DNA from: Clostridium sardiniense
GTDB lineage: Bacteria; Bacillota; Clostridia; Clostridiales; Clostridiaceae
Length of the DNA stretch: 64,000 nt
NCBI RefSeq assembly: GCF_016907995.1
Contig: NZ_JAFBDA010000015.1
Span: 1-64,000 of the forward strand
Direction: 5' to 3'
Position 1 is the stretch's first letter; the number at the start of each line of letters is the position of its first letter. The position numbers and the translations under genes are program-made. Of the stretch, positions 55,209 to 64,000 are shown one piece after another. Under the pieces are notes generated by a model. It had not been told where the DNA came from. It saw only the letters and a list, made by a program, of their open reading frames with translations, and ran no database searches.

Positions 55209-55243
55209 AAAAAGTGCCCTGTTGAAGGGCACTTTTTATTTTC
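55207..55243 (+). terminator. Terminator/attenuator before ruvX
   Basis: AAAAAGTGCCCT and AGGGCACTTTTT with a GTTGA loop, then TATTTT. It overlaps the IreB-family stop codon and lies 12 bases before the ruvX start region, so ruvX expression depends on read-through or a local promoter. Confidence 0.75.
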
Positions 55244-55254
55244 AAGGAGATAAT

Positions 55255-55671
55255 ATGAGAATATTAGGATTAGATGTTGGGCAAAAAACAGTTGGGGTTG
55301 CTATTTCAGATCCTTTAGGATTTACTGCACAAGGAATAACAACTATAAGAAGAACTAAAAAAAGTGAAGATGTAGAAGCTGTAAAGAGAATATGTAATGA
55401 GTATTCTGTAGAAACTATAGTTATTGGATTACCTAAAAATATGGATGGTTCAATTGGATTTGCAGGAGAAAAGATACAAGAATTCAGTGAATTATTAAAA
55501 GAGTCTATAGATTTAGAAATAGTATTTTGGGATGAAAGACTTACAACTGTTGCAGCACATAGGGCAATGCTTGAGGCTGATTTATCAAGAGGAAAAAGAA
55601 AAAAGATAGTTGATAAAGTAGCAGCAACCTATATTTTACAAGGATATTTAGATAGAATATCAAAGCGTTAA
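55255..55671 (+). CDS. ruvX: RuvX/YqgF family pre-16S rRNA nuclease
   Basis: A 138-residue RNase H-fold protein. It has [19 protein letters not shown] (acidic residue in the first strand), [11 protein letters not shown] and [13 protein letters not shown]. It matures the 5' end of 16S rRNA in E. coli. ATG 55255 follows AAGGAG; the frame upstream runs through the terminator. Confidence 0.9.
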   Translation: MRILGLDVGQKTVGVAISDPLGFTAQGITTIRRTKKSEDVEAVKRICNEYSVETIVIGLPKNMDGSIGFAGEKIQEFSELLKESIDLEIVFWDERLTTVAAHRAMLEADLSRGKRKKIVDKVAATYILQGYLDRISKR

Positions 55672-55695
55672 ATAATTATTAATTAAAAATAATTA

Positions 55696-55725
55696 TTGAC
55701 AATACTTTACTATAGTAATTAAAAT
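55696..55725 (+). promoter_or_regulatory. Probable promoter of the DUF1292-fur pair
   Basis: TTGACA (55696-55701), 18 bases, TAAAAT (55720-55725), about 23 bases before the ATG at 55748. Confidence 0.45.
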
Positions 55726-55747
55726 AAAGAAAAAGGAGAGAATAAAT

Positions 55748-56008
55748 ATGGAAAAAGATATAGAATACATTGATTTATTAGATGAAGAGGGAAATGAGTT
55801 ATCATTTAAAGTGATTAGCTTTTTTAAGATAGATGATTTAAATAGTGAATATGTAGTTTTAACTCCAGCTGATGAAGAGGGAGATGAAGCAGTAGTTCTT
55901 AAAGTTGAAAAGGATGAAGATGGAAGCGATAACCTTATAAATATAGAAGATGAAGCTGAATTTGCAATGGTAGAAGAAGCTTATAATTTATTAATGCAAG
56001 AAGATTAG
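55748..56008 (+). CDS. DUF1292 family protein (YrzB-like)
   Basis: An 86-residue, very acidic protein with [20 protein letters not shown] and [19 protein letters not shown], the DUF1292 pattern. Function unknown. It is conserved next to ruvX in Firmicutes. The Fur-family gene follows after 22 bases. Confidence 0.88.
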   Translation: MEKDIEYIDLLDEEGNELSFKVISFFKIDDLNSEYVVLTPADEEGDEAVVLKVEKDEDGSDNLINIEDEAEFAMVEEAYNLLMQED

Positions 56009-56030
56009 AACATGGAAAGAGGTGTTGTAA

Positions 56031-56492
56031 ATGGGAAGCTTAATTTCAGTGGATATGCAAGAACTTAAAGAAGATTTAAAGAAAAAAGGATATAAATTAA
56101 CTCCTCAAAGAAGAGCTATAGTTGATACTATAATAAAAAATGAAGGCAAACATTTAACTGCCGAAGAAATATATGATGAGGTAAAAAAAGATTGTCCTGA
56201 AATAGGCTTAGCTACAGTTTATAGAACAGTATTATTACTTGAGGAAGTGAAATTATTATCTAGATTAGATTTAAGCGACGGATGTAGTAGATATGAAATT
56301 ATTCACCAAGATGAAGAACATAGACATCACCATTTAATATGCAATCAATGTAACAAAGTTTTTGAAGTTGAAGAAGATTTATTAGATGAATTAGAACAAA
56401 GAATAGAAACAAAATATGGGTTTAAAATACAAGATCATAGTGTAAAATTCTTTGGAATCTGTGAAGAGTGTATGAAGAAAAATAAAGAATAA
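56031..56492 (+). CDS. Fur family metalloregulator
   Basis: A 153-residue Fur-type repressor. It has the winged helix (GYKLTPQRRAIVDTII, AEEIYDEVKKDCPEIGLATVYRT), metal site HRHHHLICNQCNKV and a second CXXC near the end (CEECMKK). The four Cys form a structural zinc site. Whether it is Fur, PerR or Zur cannot be told from sequence alone. GAGGTG lies about 9 bases before the ATG. Confidence 0.9.
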   Translation: MGSLISVDMQELKEDLKKKGYKLTPQRRAIVDTIIKNEGKHLTAEEIYDEVKKDCPEIGLATVYRTVLLLEEVKLLSRLDLSDGCSRYEIIHQDEEHRHHHLICNQCNKVFEVEEDLLDELEQRIETKYGFKIQDHSVKFFGICEECMKKNKE

Positions 56493-56565
56493 TTAAAGGA
56501 ATCCTCTCAAATATAAAAGAGATGACATCCTTTGTTTATACATATTTTAAATAAGGAGGGGAAAT

Positions 56566-58233
56566 ATGAAGAATGAAAGAGCTAAGGTTAAAATCATTCC
56601 TTTAGGTGGAATAGATGAAATCGGGAAAAACCTTACAGTTGTAGAATATAAAGATGATATCGTAATTATAGACTGCGGCTTGAAGTTTCCAGATGTTGAT
56701 ATGTATGGAATAGATATAGTTATACCAGATATATCATACCTATTAAAAAACAAAGATAAAATTAGAGGGATATTTTTAACTCACGGACATGAAGATCATA
56801 TAGGAGCACTTCCATATGTTTTAAAACAATTGGATATACCTATATATGGAACTAAACTTACTCTAGGAATTGTAGAAACAAAGCTAAGAGAACACGGACT
56901 TCTAGCTACTACAAAATTATTTAGAGTAAAACCTAAGGATAAAATAAAATTACAAAATGTAACGGTTGAATTTATTAAAACTAATCACTCAATAGCTGAT
57001 TCAGTTGCAATAGCAATACACACTCCACTTGGAGTTGTTCTACACACAGGAGATTTTAAGATAGATCATACTCCAATAGATGGTGCTAGAACAGATTTTG
57101 CAAGACTTGCTGAACTTGGAAGAAAAGGTGTGCTTGTAATGATGGCAGACTCTACAAATGTAGAGCGTCCAGGTTATACTAAATCAGAAAGTGTAGTTGG
57201 TGACACTTTAAAACGATTATTTGGAAGAGCAAAGGGTAGAATTTTAGTTGCTACTTTTGCATCAAATATTCATAGAATTCAACAAATAATAACTGCAGCA
57301 GAAATGTATGATAAGAAGGTTGCAGTATCTGGTAGAAGTATGGAAAATATTGTTCAAGTTGCGATAGATCTTGGATATTTAAAATTACAAAAAGATACTT
57401 TAATAACAATTGATGCAACACAAAAATACAAAAATGAAGAAATAGTTATTATAACTACTGGAAGCCAAGGAGAACCAATGTCAGCTCTTGCTAGAATGGC
57501 AGCTTCTGAGCATAGAAAAATTACAATAGTTGAAGGGGATACTGTTATAATATCAGCAACTCCAATACCAGGTAATGAAAAATTAGTATCAAAGGTTATA
57601 AATCAATTATTTAAAAAAGGTGCAGAAGTTATATACGGTTCTGATGAGAATGTTCACGTTTCAGGTCATGCTTGTCAAGAAGAATTAAAGCTTATACAAA
57701 CTATAGTAAGACCTAGATTCTTTATACCTGTGCACGGTGAGTATAGACATTTAAAGCAACATGCAGAGCTTGCTGTTAGCGTTGGATTAAATCCAAGAAA
57801 CTATGTATTACCAGAAACAGGAGATCAAATTGAAATAACACGTAATTCAATAAAGAAAAATGGATCTGTAACATCAGGTCAAGTACTTGTTGATGGATTA
57901 GGTGTAGGAGATGTTGGTCATATAGTTTTAAGAGACAGAAAACATCTTTCACAAGATGGTATATTAACAGTTGTCGTAACTTTAGATAGGGAGAGTGCAT
58001 CAGTTATTGCAGGTCCTGATATAATCTCAAGAGGTTTTGTATACGTAAGAGAATCAGAGGGACTTATGGATGATGCAAGAGAAATTGTTAAGGCAGTTTT
58101 AAGTGAATGTGAAAAGTCAAAAATTACTGATTGGGCAACTATAAAGAGTAGAATTAGGGATGAACTTAGAAACTTCTTATATGAAAAGACTAAGAGAAAA
58201 CCTATGATACTTCCAATAATAATGGAAATTTAA
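56566..58233 (+). CDS. rnj: Ribonuclease J
   Basis: A 555-residue beta-CASP metallo-beta-lactamase nuclease. It has THGHEDHIGALPYV, LHTGDFKIDHTP, the beta-CASP part (VAVSGRSMENI, GSQGEPMSALARMA), and HVSGHACQEELK. It is a 5'-3' exo- and endonuclease in mRNA decay and rRNA maturation. AGGAGGGG is the ribosome site. Confidence 0.93.
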   Translation: MKNERAKVKIIPLGGIDEIGKNLTVVEYKDDIVIIDCGLKFPDVDMYGIDIVIPDISYLLKNKDKIRGIFLTHGHEDHIGALPYVLKQLDIPIYGTKLTLGIVETKLREHGLLATTKLFRVKPKDKIKLQNVTVEFIKTNHSIADSVAIAIHTPLGVVLHTGDFKIDHTPIDGARTDFARLAELGRKGVLVMMADSTNVERPGYTKSESVVGDTLKRLFGRAKGRILVATFASNIHRIQQIITAAEMYDKKVAVSGRSMENIVQVAIDLGYLKLQKDTLITIDATQKYKNEEIVIITTGSQGEPMSALARMAASEHRKITIVEGDTVIISATPIPGNEKLVSKVINQLFKKGAEVIYGSDENVHVSGHACQEELKLIQTIVRPRFFIPVHGEYRHLKQHAELAVSVGLNPRNYVLPETGDQIEITRNSIKKNGSVTSGQVLVDGLGVGDVGHIVLRDRKHLSQDGILTVVVTLDRESASVIAGPDIISRGFVYVRESEGLMDDAREIVKAVLSECEKSKITDWATIKSRIRDELRNFLYEKTKRKPMILPIIMEI

Positions 58234-58266
58234 TTAAATAAGTGGTTCATTTAGCAATCATTTATA

Positions 58267-58295
58267 TTGACTTTTTAAAAAGTAAAGATTAGAAT
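58267..58295 (+). promoter_or_regulatory. Probable promoter of typA
   Basis: TTGACT (58267-58272), 17 bases, TAGAAT (58290-58295). The start of transcription would be near 58302, just before a terminator-like hairpin. Confidence 0.45.
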
Positions 58296-58310
58296 ATAAA
58301 TTAGTGCGAG

Positions 58311-58341
58311 AATTGGGTACACAAGTATCCAATTTTCTTTT
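58311..58341 (+). terminator. Hairpin with T tract between rnj and typA
   Basis: AATTGGGTAC (58311-58320) and GTATCCAATT (58325-58334) with one G-U pair, then TTCTTTTT. It ends the rnj transcript, or attenuates typA if the promoter at 58267 is used. Confidence 0.65.
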
Positions 58342-58409
58342 TGAAAAAAAATATTATAGGTTTACATAGAAAGAATAACAAAAGTAAAGCTAAAAAGTGG
58401 AGGAATATA

Positions 58410-60236
58410 ATGGAATTAATTAAAAGAGAAGATATTAGAAATATAGCTATCATAGCCCACGTTGACCATGGTAAGACTACTTTAGTAGACGCATTATTAA
58501 AAGATAGCCATACTTTTAGATCAAATGAAAAAGTACAAGAAAGAGCTATGGACTCAAACGACTTAGAAAAAGAAAGAGGAATCACAATCCTTTCAAAGAA
58601 TACTGCAGTACATTACAATGGCGTAAAAATCAATATTGTTGATACTCCAGGACATGCTGACTTTGGTGGAGAAGTTGAACGTGTACTTAAAATGGTTGAC
58701 TCAGTATTATTAGTTGTTGACTCATATGAAGGACCAATGCCTCAAACTAAATTCGTTCTTAAGAAGGCATTAGAATTAGGATTAAGACCAGTAGTTGTTA
58801 TAAATAAGATAGATAAGCCAGATGCTAGACCAGAAGCTGTTATCGATGAAGTATTTGAATTATTCTTAGAATTAGGAGCTGATGATGAACAATTAGATTT
58901 CCCAATAATATATGCTTCAGCAAGAGATGGTTTTGCAAGACATAATGTAGAAGATACAAATGAAAATATGACACCTTTATTTGATACAATTTTAGAACGT
59001 GTTCCATGTCCAGAAGGATATGCAGATGGACCATTACAAATGCTTGTTACAACATTAGATTCAAATGAATATGTTGGTAGAATAGCAATTGGTAAGATTC
59101 ATAGAGGAACAGTTAAAAAGAACCAACCTATAGTTTTAGTAAGACAAGATGGAAGTATATCAAATTATAAAGCTACATCATTATTTGGATATAACGGATT
59201 AAAGAGAGAAGAAGTTGAAAGTGCTTCAATCGGAGATATAATAGCTTTAAGTGGTGTAGGTGATGCTAATATTGGAGAAACAATAGCTGATTCACAAAAT
59301 CCAGAAGCTCTTCCATTTGTAGAAATTGATGAGCCAACACTTAGCATGAACTTCATGGTAAATGATTCACCATTTGCAGGTCAAGAAGGAGATTTCATAA
59401 CTTCAAGACACTTAAGAGATAGATTAATGAAAGAACTTGAAACAAATGTAAGTTTAAGAGTTAGAGAAATAACTCCAGATTGTTTTGAAGTTTCAGGTAG
59501 AGGAGAATTACACCTTTCAGTATTAATCGAAACAATGAGAAGAGAAGGATACGAATTACAAGTATCAAAAGCTAACGTTATCTTCAAAGAAGAAAACGGA
59601 AAGAAAGTAGAACCAATGGAATACTTAACTATAGATGTACCTGAAGAGTTCATGGGACCTGTAATGGAAAAGCTTGGACCAAGAAAAGGTGAAATGGTTA
59701 ATATGACATCAGCAGTAAATGGTTATACTAGACTAGAATTTGTAATACCTGCTAGAGGCCTTATTGGATTTAGAAATGAATTCATGACAGATACAAAAGG
59801 TAATGGTATAATGAATCACGTATTCCATGGATATGCACCATTTAAGGGTGAGATTCCAGGAAGAAGTAGAGGATCAATAGTATCATTTGAACAAGGAGAT
59901 GCTATTGCATACGGATTATTTAATGCTCAAGAAAGAGGATCATTATTTATAGATGCTGGTGTGCCAGTATATCAAGGAATGATCGTTGGAGTATGTGGAA
60001 GAGCGGAAGATATAGATATAAATGTATGTAAAGGTAAGAAACTTACAAATACAAGATCATCAGGTGCTGATGATGCAGTTAAATTAGTGCCACCAATAAA
60101 GATGACTCTAGAGAAAGCTTTAGAATTCATTAATAGCGATGAATTAGTTGAAGTAACTCCACAAAATGTAAGAATGAGAAAAACTATCTTAGATAGTGCT
60201 GAAAGAAGAAGAAGAACAAGCAGAAGTAAGAAGTAA
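58410..60236 (+). CDS. typA: TypA/BipA ribosome-associated GTPase
   Basis: A 608-residue translational GTPase. G motifs: [32 protein letters not shown]. The C-terminal half has the TypA-specific [18 protein letters not shown] and the ending with basic residues ([10 protein letters not shown]). It aids ribosome assembly and stress growth. ATG 58410 follows GGAGG; the frame upstream covers the leader. Confidence 0.95.
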   Translation: MELIKREDIRNIAIIAHVDHGKTTLVDALLKDSHTFRSNEKVQERAMDSNDLEKERGITILSKNTAVHYNGVKINIVDTPGHADFGGEVERVLKMVDSVLLVVDSYEGPMPQTKFVLKKALELGLRPVVVINKIDKPDARPEAVIDEVFELFLELGADDEQLDFPIIYASARDGFARHNVEDTNENMTPLFDTILERVPCPEGYADGPLQMLVTTLDSNEYVGRIAIGKIHRGTVKKNQPIVLVRQDGSISNYKATSLFGYNGLKREEVESASIGDIIALSGVGDANIGETIADSQNPEALPFVEIDEPTLSMNFMVNDSPFAGQEGDFITSRHLRDRLMKELETNVSLRVREITPDCFEVSGRGELHLSVLIETMRREGYELQVSKANVIFKEENGKKVEPMEYLTIDVPEEFMGPVMEKLGPRKGEMVNMTSAVNGYTRLEFVIPARGLIGFRNEFMTDTKGNGIMNHVFHGYAPFKGEIPGRSRGSIVSFEQGDAIAYGLFNAQERGSLFIDAGVPVYQGMIVGVCGRAEDIDINVCKGKKLTNTRSSGADDAVKLVPPIKMTLEKALEFINSDELVEVTPQNVRMRKTILDSAERRRRTSRSKK

Positions 60237-60283
60237 TTACCCTAATTTTATCTTTATAAATTGAAAAAAAAGTATTATAATAA

Positions 60284-60316
60284 AGTGAATAGCCTAAATA
60301 CTGGCTATTTACTTTT
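60284..60316 (+). terminator. Terminator after typA
   Basis: AGTGAATAGCC (60284-60294) and GGCTATTTACT (60303-60313) with one G-U pair, followed by TTT. It stands 20 bases before the mltG start. Confidence 0.65.
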
Positions 60317-60333
60317 ATATATAGGGGGATTTT

Positions 60334-61338
60334 ATGAAGAAATCTAAAATAATCTTAATAGTTTTTGTGCTCTTAATAATATTATTAGGTGCTACTGTTT
60401 TTATGTATACTAGAACTATAAATCATCCCTTAAAATCGGATAAAGATAGTATAGTAGTTGAAGTTAACGAAGGAGAAGGATTTTATACGTTACTTAATGA
60501 ACTTAAGGAAAAGGGTTTGATTGATAATGAAATTTTTATAAAAGCTTATTTGAAATTAAATAAAGTTGTTCCAAAGGTTTCAAAAGGTACATATACAATT
60601 AAAACAGATGTAAGTTTAAGCGAATTCTTAAAGACGTTAGAAACTGAAAATGCTGTTAAAGTTGTTATTCCGGAAGGATACACAGTAACTCAAATAGCTG
60701 AAGTTCTTGAAAAAGATGGATTGTTTTCAAAAGAAGACTTTTTAAAAGCAGCTAGCGAGTATCCTCTTCCAGATTACATAAAGAAAGATAACAAAAGAAG
60801 ATATGCATTAGAAGGATTTTTATTCCCAGATACATATTCATTCCAGATTGGGGTTAAGCCAGATACGGTTATAAAAACTATGCTTGACAAATTCAAATCT
60901 GTAATGGAAGAGGCGGAAAAGGAAGCCGGAGTGACTGTTCCTACAAACCAAATAGATGAAGTAGTAACTAAAGCATCGTTAATTGAAAGAGAAGCTAGAA
61001 CAGAAAGAGATAGACCTCTTATAGCATCAGTTATTGATAATAGAATTAAAAAAGGTATGCCTCTTCAAATAGATGCAACTGTTATTTATGCATTAGGAAA
61101 GCATGTAGATAAAGTATTATATAAGCATTTAGAAGTAAACTCACCATATAATACATATAAAAATAAAGGACTACCAGAAGGACCTATAGCAAGTCCAGGA
61201 AAGCCTTCATTAATTGCAGCACTTAAGCCAGCAAAAACAGACTATTTATATTATCTACTAGATCCTAACACTGGAGAACACTATTTTACAAGTAGTTATC
61301 CAGATTTTGAGAAAAAGAAAGTCGAATTTGGATATTAA
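60334..61338 (+). CDS. mltG: Endolytic murein transglycosylase
   Basis: A 334-residue YceG/MltG protein: one N-terminal membrane helix (about 4-24), a LysM-like part (about 100-150, VVIPEGYTVTQIAEVLEKDG), and the catalytic domain with Glu in ASLIEREARTERDRP and LPEGPIASPGKPSL. It cuts nascent peptidoglycan strands. It heads the mltG-trmR-trhP-udk operon. Confidence 0.93.
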   Translation: MKKSKIILIVFVLLIILLGATVFMYTRTINHPLKSDKDSIVVEVNEGEGFYTLLNELKEKGLIDNEIFIKAYLKLNKVVPKVSKGTYTIKTDVSLSEFLKTLETENAVKVVIPEGYTVTQIAEVLEKDGLFSKEDFLKAASEYPLPDYIKKDNKRRYALEGFLFPDTYSFQIGVKPDTVIKTMLDKFKSVMEEAEKEAGVTVPTNQIDEVVTKASLIEREARTERDRPLIASVIDNRIKKGMPLQIDATVIYALGKHVDKVLYKHLEVNSPYNTYKNKGLPEGPIASPGKPSLIAALKPAKTDYLYYLLDPNTGEHYFTSSYPDFEKKKVEFGY

Positions 61339-61356
61339 ATTATCTTGGAGGAATAT

Positions 61357-62001
61357 ATGAGCGGAATTACTTATGACTATATGGAAGAATATTTAAGAGG
61401 ACTAATTGGAGAAAGTAGTGGAAGACTTAAAGAATTGGAAGATTTTGCAAAAGAAAATGGAGTTCCGATAGTTCAAAAAGAAGCTGGAAAGTTTTTAGAA
61501 TTTATGGTTAGTATGAAAAGGCCATTAAAAATTTTAGAGCTAGGAACTGCCATAGGATACTCTTCTATACTTATGTATGATGCTTCAAAAACAAATCCTG
61601 ATATTGTTACCATAGAGAGAAGCAAAGAGATGATCGAACTTGCAAAGGAAAATATTAAAAGATTTAATCTTGAAGATAAGATTACTATAAAAGAAGGGGA
61701 TTGCCTTGAAGTATTAGAAAATCTTGATGAAAAGTTTGATTTAATATTTATGGATGCAGGAAAAGGACATTATAATCATTTCTTGCCACATTGCTTAAGA
61801 TTACTAAAAGAAGATGGAATTATAATAGCTGATAATGTATTATTTAGAGGAATGGTTCCATCACAAGAGTTAGTAAAAAGAAGAAAGATTACAATAGTAA
61901 AAAGAATGAGAACATACTTAGAGATGGTTTCAAATGATGAAAATTTAATAACCTCTGTCATTCCGATGGGAGATGGTATTGCGATAACTAAAAGGAGGTA
62001 G
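61357..62001 (+). CDS. trmR: tRNA 5-hydroxyuridine methyltransferase
   Basis: A 214-residue SAM-dependent O-methyltransferase. It has LELGTAIGYSS (SAM site), DLIFMDAGKGHYNHFL and IIADNVLFRG. The Bacillus homologue YrrM (TrmR) methylates 5-hydroxyuridine at tRNA wobble position 34. Its neighbour, a U32 protein, makes that hydroxyuridine, which supports the call. ATG 61357 follows TTGGAGG. Confidence 0.88.
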   Translation: MSGITYDYMEEYLRGLIGESSGRLKELEDFAKENGVPIVQKEAGKFLEFMVSMKRPLKILELGTAIGYSSILMYDASKTNPDIVTIERSKEMIELAKENIKRFNLEDKITIKEGDCLEVLENLDEKFDLIFMDAGKGHYNHFLPHCLRLLKEDGIIIADNVLFRGMVPSQELVKRRKITIVKRMRTYLEMVSNDENLITSVIPMGDGIAITKRR

Positions 62002-62009
62002 GTTTAAAG

Positions 62010-63254
62010 ATGAGAAAACCTGAAATTTTAGCACCAGCTGGAAATTTAGAAAAACTAAAAATTGCTATAGATTTTGGAGCAGATGCTGTATATATAGGTG
62101 GAAGTAGATTAAATTTAAGAGCTTTTGCTGGAAACTTTACAAATGAAGAAATAGCTGAGGCAGTTAAATATTGTCATGATAGAGAAAGAAAGCTTTATGT
62201 GACAATGAATGTATTTCCACGTAATTTTGATTTAAATGGAATGGAAGATTATATAAAAGGATTAGAGGCTTTAGGAATTGATGCTATAATAGTAGCTGAC
62301 CCTGGAATAATAGCAGTAGCTAGAGAAGTAGCACCTAACTTAGAAATACACTTAAGTACACAAGCTAACACTGTAAACTGGAAAGCAGCTAAGTTCTGGT
62401 ATGATTTGGGTGTTAAGAGAATAGTACTTGCAAGAGAAATGACTTTTAATGAAATTCATGGATTTAGAGATAATCTTCCAGAAGGATGCGACTTAGAAGG
62501 TTTTGTACATGGTTCAATGTGTATGGCTTATTCAGGAAGATGTCTAATTTCTAATTATATGTTAGGAAGAGATTCTAATAAAGGGACATGTGCTAATGTT
62601 TGTAGATACAAGTATTTCTTAGTTGAAGAAACAAGACCAGATGTTTACTTCCCTGTTATAGAAGATGATAAAGGAACATATATAATGAATTCAAAGGATT
62701 TATGTATGATTCACCATATACCTGAATTGGTTCAAAGTGGAATATATTCATTTAAAATTGAAGGAAGAATGAAAAGTGAATTCTATGTTGCTTCAGTAGT
62801 TAAAGCATATAGAGAAGCATTAGATAGTTACTTTGAAGATCCAGATAATTATAAATTCAAACAAGAATGGATGGATATCTTATTAAAAGTTAGCCATAGA
62901 CCATATCATACAGGATTCTTCTTTGGAAAGACAGGAGAACAAAATTATGATGATTCATCATATATAAGAGATTATGATATAGTAGGAATAGTAAAAGAAT
63001 TTGATGAAGAGACTATGACTGCAACTATAATGCAAAAAAATAGAGTGTTTGAAGGAGATAATGTTGATATACTAAGACCTTATACACCTAATTTCTCAAT
63101 AAAGATGAACTCAATGTATGATGTAGAAAAAGATGTTGAGACTAATGTTGCTAATAGAGCACATATGATCTTTAAGATGAAGGTTGATACACCTCTAAAA
63201 GAAAATGATATGCTAGTAAGAGGAAAACAAACTTTAAAAATTGGAGACAAATAG
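62010..63254 (+). CDS. trhP: Peptidase U32 family tRNA hydroxylation protein
   Basis: A 414-residue U32 protein. The signature [19 protein letters not shown] and the Cys group [11 protein letters not shown] are visible. The family was named as peptidases, but TrhP proteins (YrrN/YrrO in Bacillus, YegQ in E. coli) are needed for 5-hydroxyuridine in tRNA. Only one copy is here, while Bacillus has two in tandem. It lies 8 bases after trmR. Confidence 0.85.
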   Translation: MRKPEILAPAGNLEKLKIAIDFGADAVYIGGSRLNLRAFAGNFTNEEIAEAVKYCHDRERKLYVTMNVFPRNFDLNGMEDYIKGLEALGIDAIIVADPGIIAVAREVAPNLEIHLSTQANTVNWKAAKFWYDLGVKRIVLAREMTFNEIHGFRDNLPEGCDLEGFVHGSMCMAYSGRCLISNYMLGRDSNKGTCANVCRYKYFLVEETRPDVYFPVIEDDKGTYIMNSKDLCMIHHIPELVQSGIYSFKIEGRMKSEFYVASVVKAYREALDSYFEDPDNYKFKQEWMDILLKVSHRPYHTGFFFGKTGEQNYDDSSYIRDYDIVGIVKEFDEETMTATIMQKNRVFEGDNVDILRPYTPNFSIKMNSMYDVEKDVETNVANRAHMIFKMKVDTPLKENDMLVRGKQTLKIGDK

Positions 63255-63265
63255 GAGGCAAATTA

Positions 63266-63883
63266 ATGAAAAAACCTATACTTATTGGAATAACTGGAGG
63301 GACAGGTTCAGGTAAAAGTACCATAGCAGATGAAATATATAATAGCTTTAGTGAAGACTGTATAGCTATGATACAACAAGATGCATATTATAAGGATCAA
63401 AGCCGTTTAACAATGGAAGAAAGAACAAAAACAAACTATGACCATCCAAGAGCATTTGATAATGATTTATTAATAGAGCATTTACATTGTTTAATGAATG
63501 GAGAGCCAATTAGAAAGCCTATATATGACTTTACTATACATAATAGATCAGAAGAAAAAATAAATGTAGAGCCTAGAGATATAATAATAGTTGAAGGTAT
63601 TCTTGTACTTGAAGATGAAAGAATAAGAGATCTTTTAGATATAAAAGTATATGTAGATACAGATGCTGATATAAGAATATTAAGAAGATTGGTTAGAGAT
63701 ATAAATGAAAGAGGAAGAGATGTTGATTCTGTAGTAGAACAATACCTTTCAGTAGTTAGACCTATGCATATGCAATTTATTGAACCAACAAAAAGATATG
63801 CTGATATAATTGTTCCAGAAGGTGGACACAATAAAGTAGCCATAGATATATTAGTTTCAAAAATTAAAGATACATTAAAGTAA
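63266..63883 (+). CDS. udk: Uridine kinase
   Basis: A 205-residue P-loop kinase. It has [34 protein letters not shown] and [13 protein letters not shown]. It phosphorylates uridine and cytidine for pyrimidine salvage. AGGAGGC is the ribosome site. Conserved after trmR/trhP in Firmicutes. Confidence 0.95.
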   Translation: MKKPILIGITGGTGSGKSTIADEIYNSFSEDCIAMIQQDAYYKDQSRLTMEERTKTNYDHPRAFDNDLLIEHLHCLMNGEPIRKPIYDFTIHNRSEEKINVEPRDIIIVEGILVLEDERIRDLLDIKVYVDTDADIRILRRLVRDINERGRDVDSVVEQYLSVVRPMHMQFIEPTKRYADIIVPEGGHNKVAIDILVSKIKDTLK

Positions 63884-63890
63884 TTTGTAT

Positions 63891-63936
63891 AAAACACCTT
63901 TTCTTAGTCAAGAATTAGCTAAGGGAGGTGTTTTCC
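63891..63936 (+). terminator. Terminator of udk overlapping the next ribosome site
   Basis: AAAACACCT (63891-63899) and AGGTGTTTT (63926-63934) close a long hairpin with further pairing inside. The 3' arm contains the GGGAGGTG ribosome site of the next gene. Confidence 0.65.
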
Positions 63937-63940
63937 TTTT

Positions 63941-64000
63941 ATGAAGAGAATGAATTTAAATAGAGGTAAGGCTTTATTAGCTCTTCTAATGACTATATTT
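63941..64000 (+). CDS. Start of an unidentified gene, cut by the window end
   Basis: Twenty codons starting at ATG 63941, 10 bases after GGGAGGTG, encode a basic start and then a hydrophobic run (KALLALLMTIF). This looks like a signal anchor. A penicillin-binding protein would fit the usual neighbours, but the visible part is too short to say. Confidence 0.5.
   Translation, partial: MKRMNLNRGKALLALLMTIF

Noticed and set aside
1-64000. CRISPR arrays, insertion sequences, prophage, tRNA or rRNA genes, VirR boxes
   Set aside because: I scanned for regular repeats, transposase or integrase motifs, tRNA-like CCA ends and CCCAGTT-type VirR boxes, and saw none that I could support.

Overview
The window looks like chromosomal DNA of a low-GC Firmicute of the genus Clostridium, most like Clostridium perfringens. 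The support is the very AT-rich base composition, strong AGGAGG ribosome sites, T-box leaders, a purine riboswitch, a FabT/FabK-type fatty acid operon, an IscR-IscS-IscU-MnmA block and the alaS-IreB-ruvX-DUF1292-fur-rnj order. No tRNA or rRNA gene, CRISPR array, prophage or insertion sequence was seen. The first ~100 bases are an odd C/A-only tract that looks like a contig-end artefact.

Region 1 (1-3600) is accessory. It holds a Crp/Fnr-type regulator with a C-terminal cysteine cluster, a membrane-anchored protein, a secreted surface-type protein followed by a decayed copy of its own C-terminus, and a lipoprotein whose best start codon is ATA.

Region 2 (3600-22000) is a complete glycosaminoglycan (hyaluronan/chondroitin type) system. 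A secreted PL8 lyase, here broken by an in-frame TAA, would cut the polymer outside the cell. A mannose-family PTS (EIIA, EIIC, EIID, EIIB) imports unsaturated disaccharides. A GH88 hydrolase, a cytoplasmic heparinase II/III-like lyase and a GH35 beta-galactosidase trim them. KduI, KduD, KdgK and KdgA turn the unsaturated uronate into pyruvate and glyceraldehyde 3-phosphate. A 900-residue LevR-type sigma-54 activator sits in the middle. I find four sigma-54 (-24/-12) promoters, one before each unit: the PL8 lyase, the GH35 gene, the PTS operon and the kdu/kdg operon. A shared 9-base word (AGTGTCATA) lies upstream of the units and may be the activator site. This sigma-54/LevR glycosaminoglycan regulon is the most interesting content of the window.

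Region 3 (22000-32400) is a mixed housekeeping stretch: a one-domain BRCT protein, trpS behind a T-box, several tiny membrane proteins (two shorter than usual gene-calling cut-offs), a nitroreductase, YaaA, an NAD-dependent epimerase-like protein, a flavin reductase, a guanine-class purine riboswitch with its NCS2 permease, and a metallo-beta-lactamase-fold protein.

Region 4 (32400-42300) is a full type II fatty acid synthesis operon: fabT-fabH-acpP-fabK-fabD-fabG-fabF-accB-fabZ-accC-accD-accA, with a FabT palindrome overlapping its promoter.

Region 5 (42300-64000) has a DUF4003-like protein, an orphan HutP homologue, a thioredoxin-like protein, rarA, iscR-iscS-iscU-mnmA, a PRC-barrel protein, an AI-2E family permease, alaS behind a T-box, the IreB-ruvX-DUF1292-fur cluster, RNase J, typA, and mltG-trmR-trhP-udk. 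The window ends inside a new gene.
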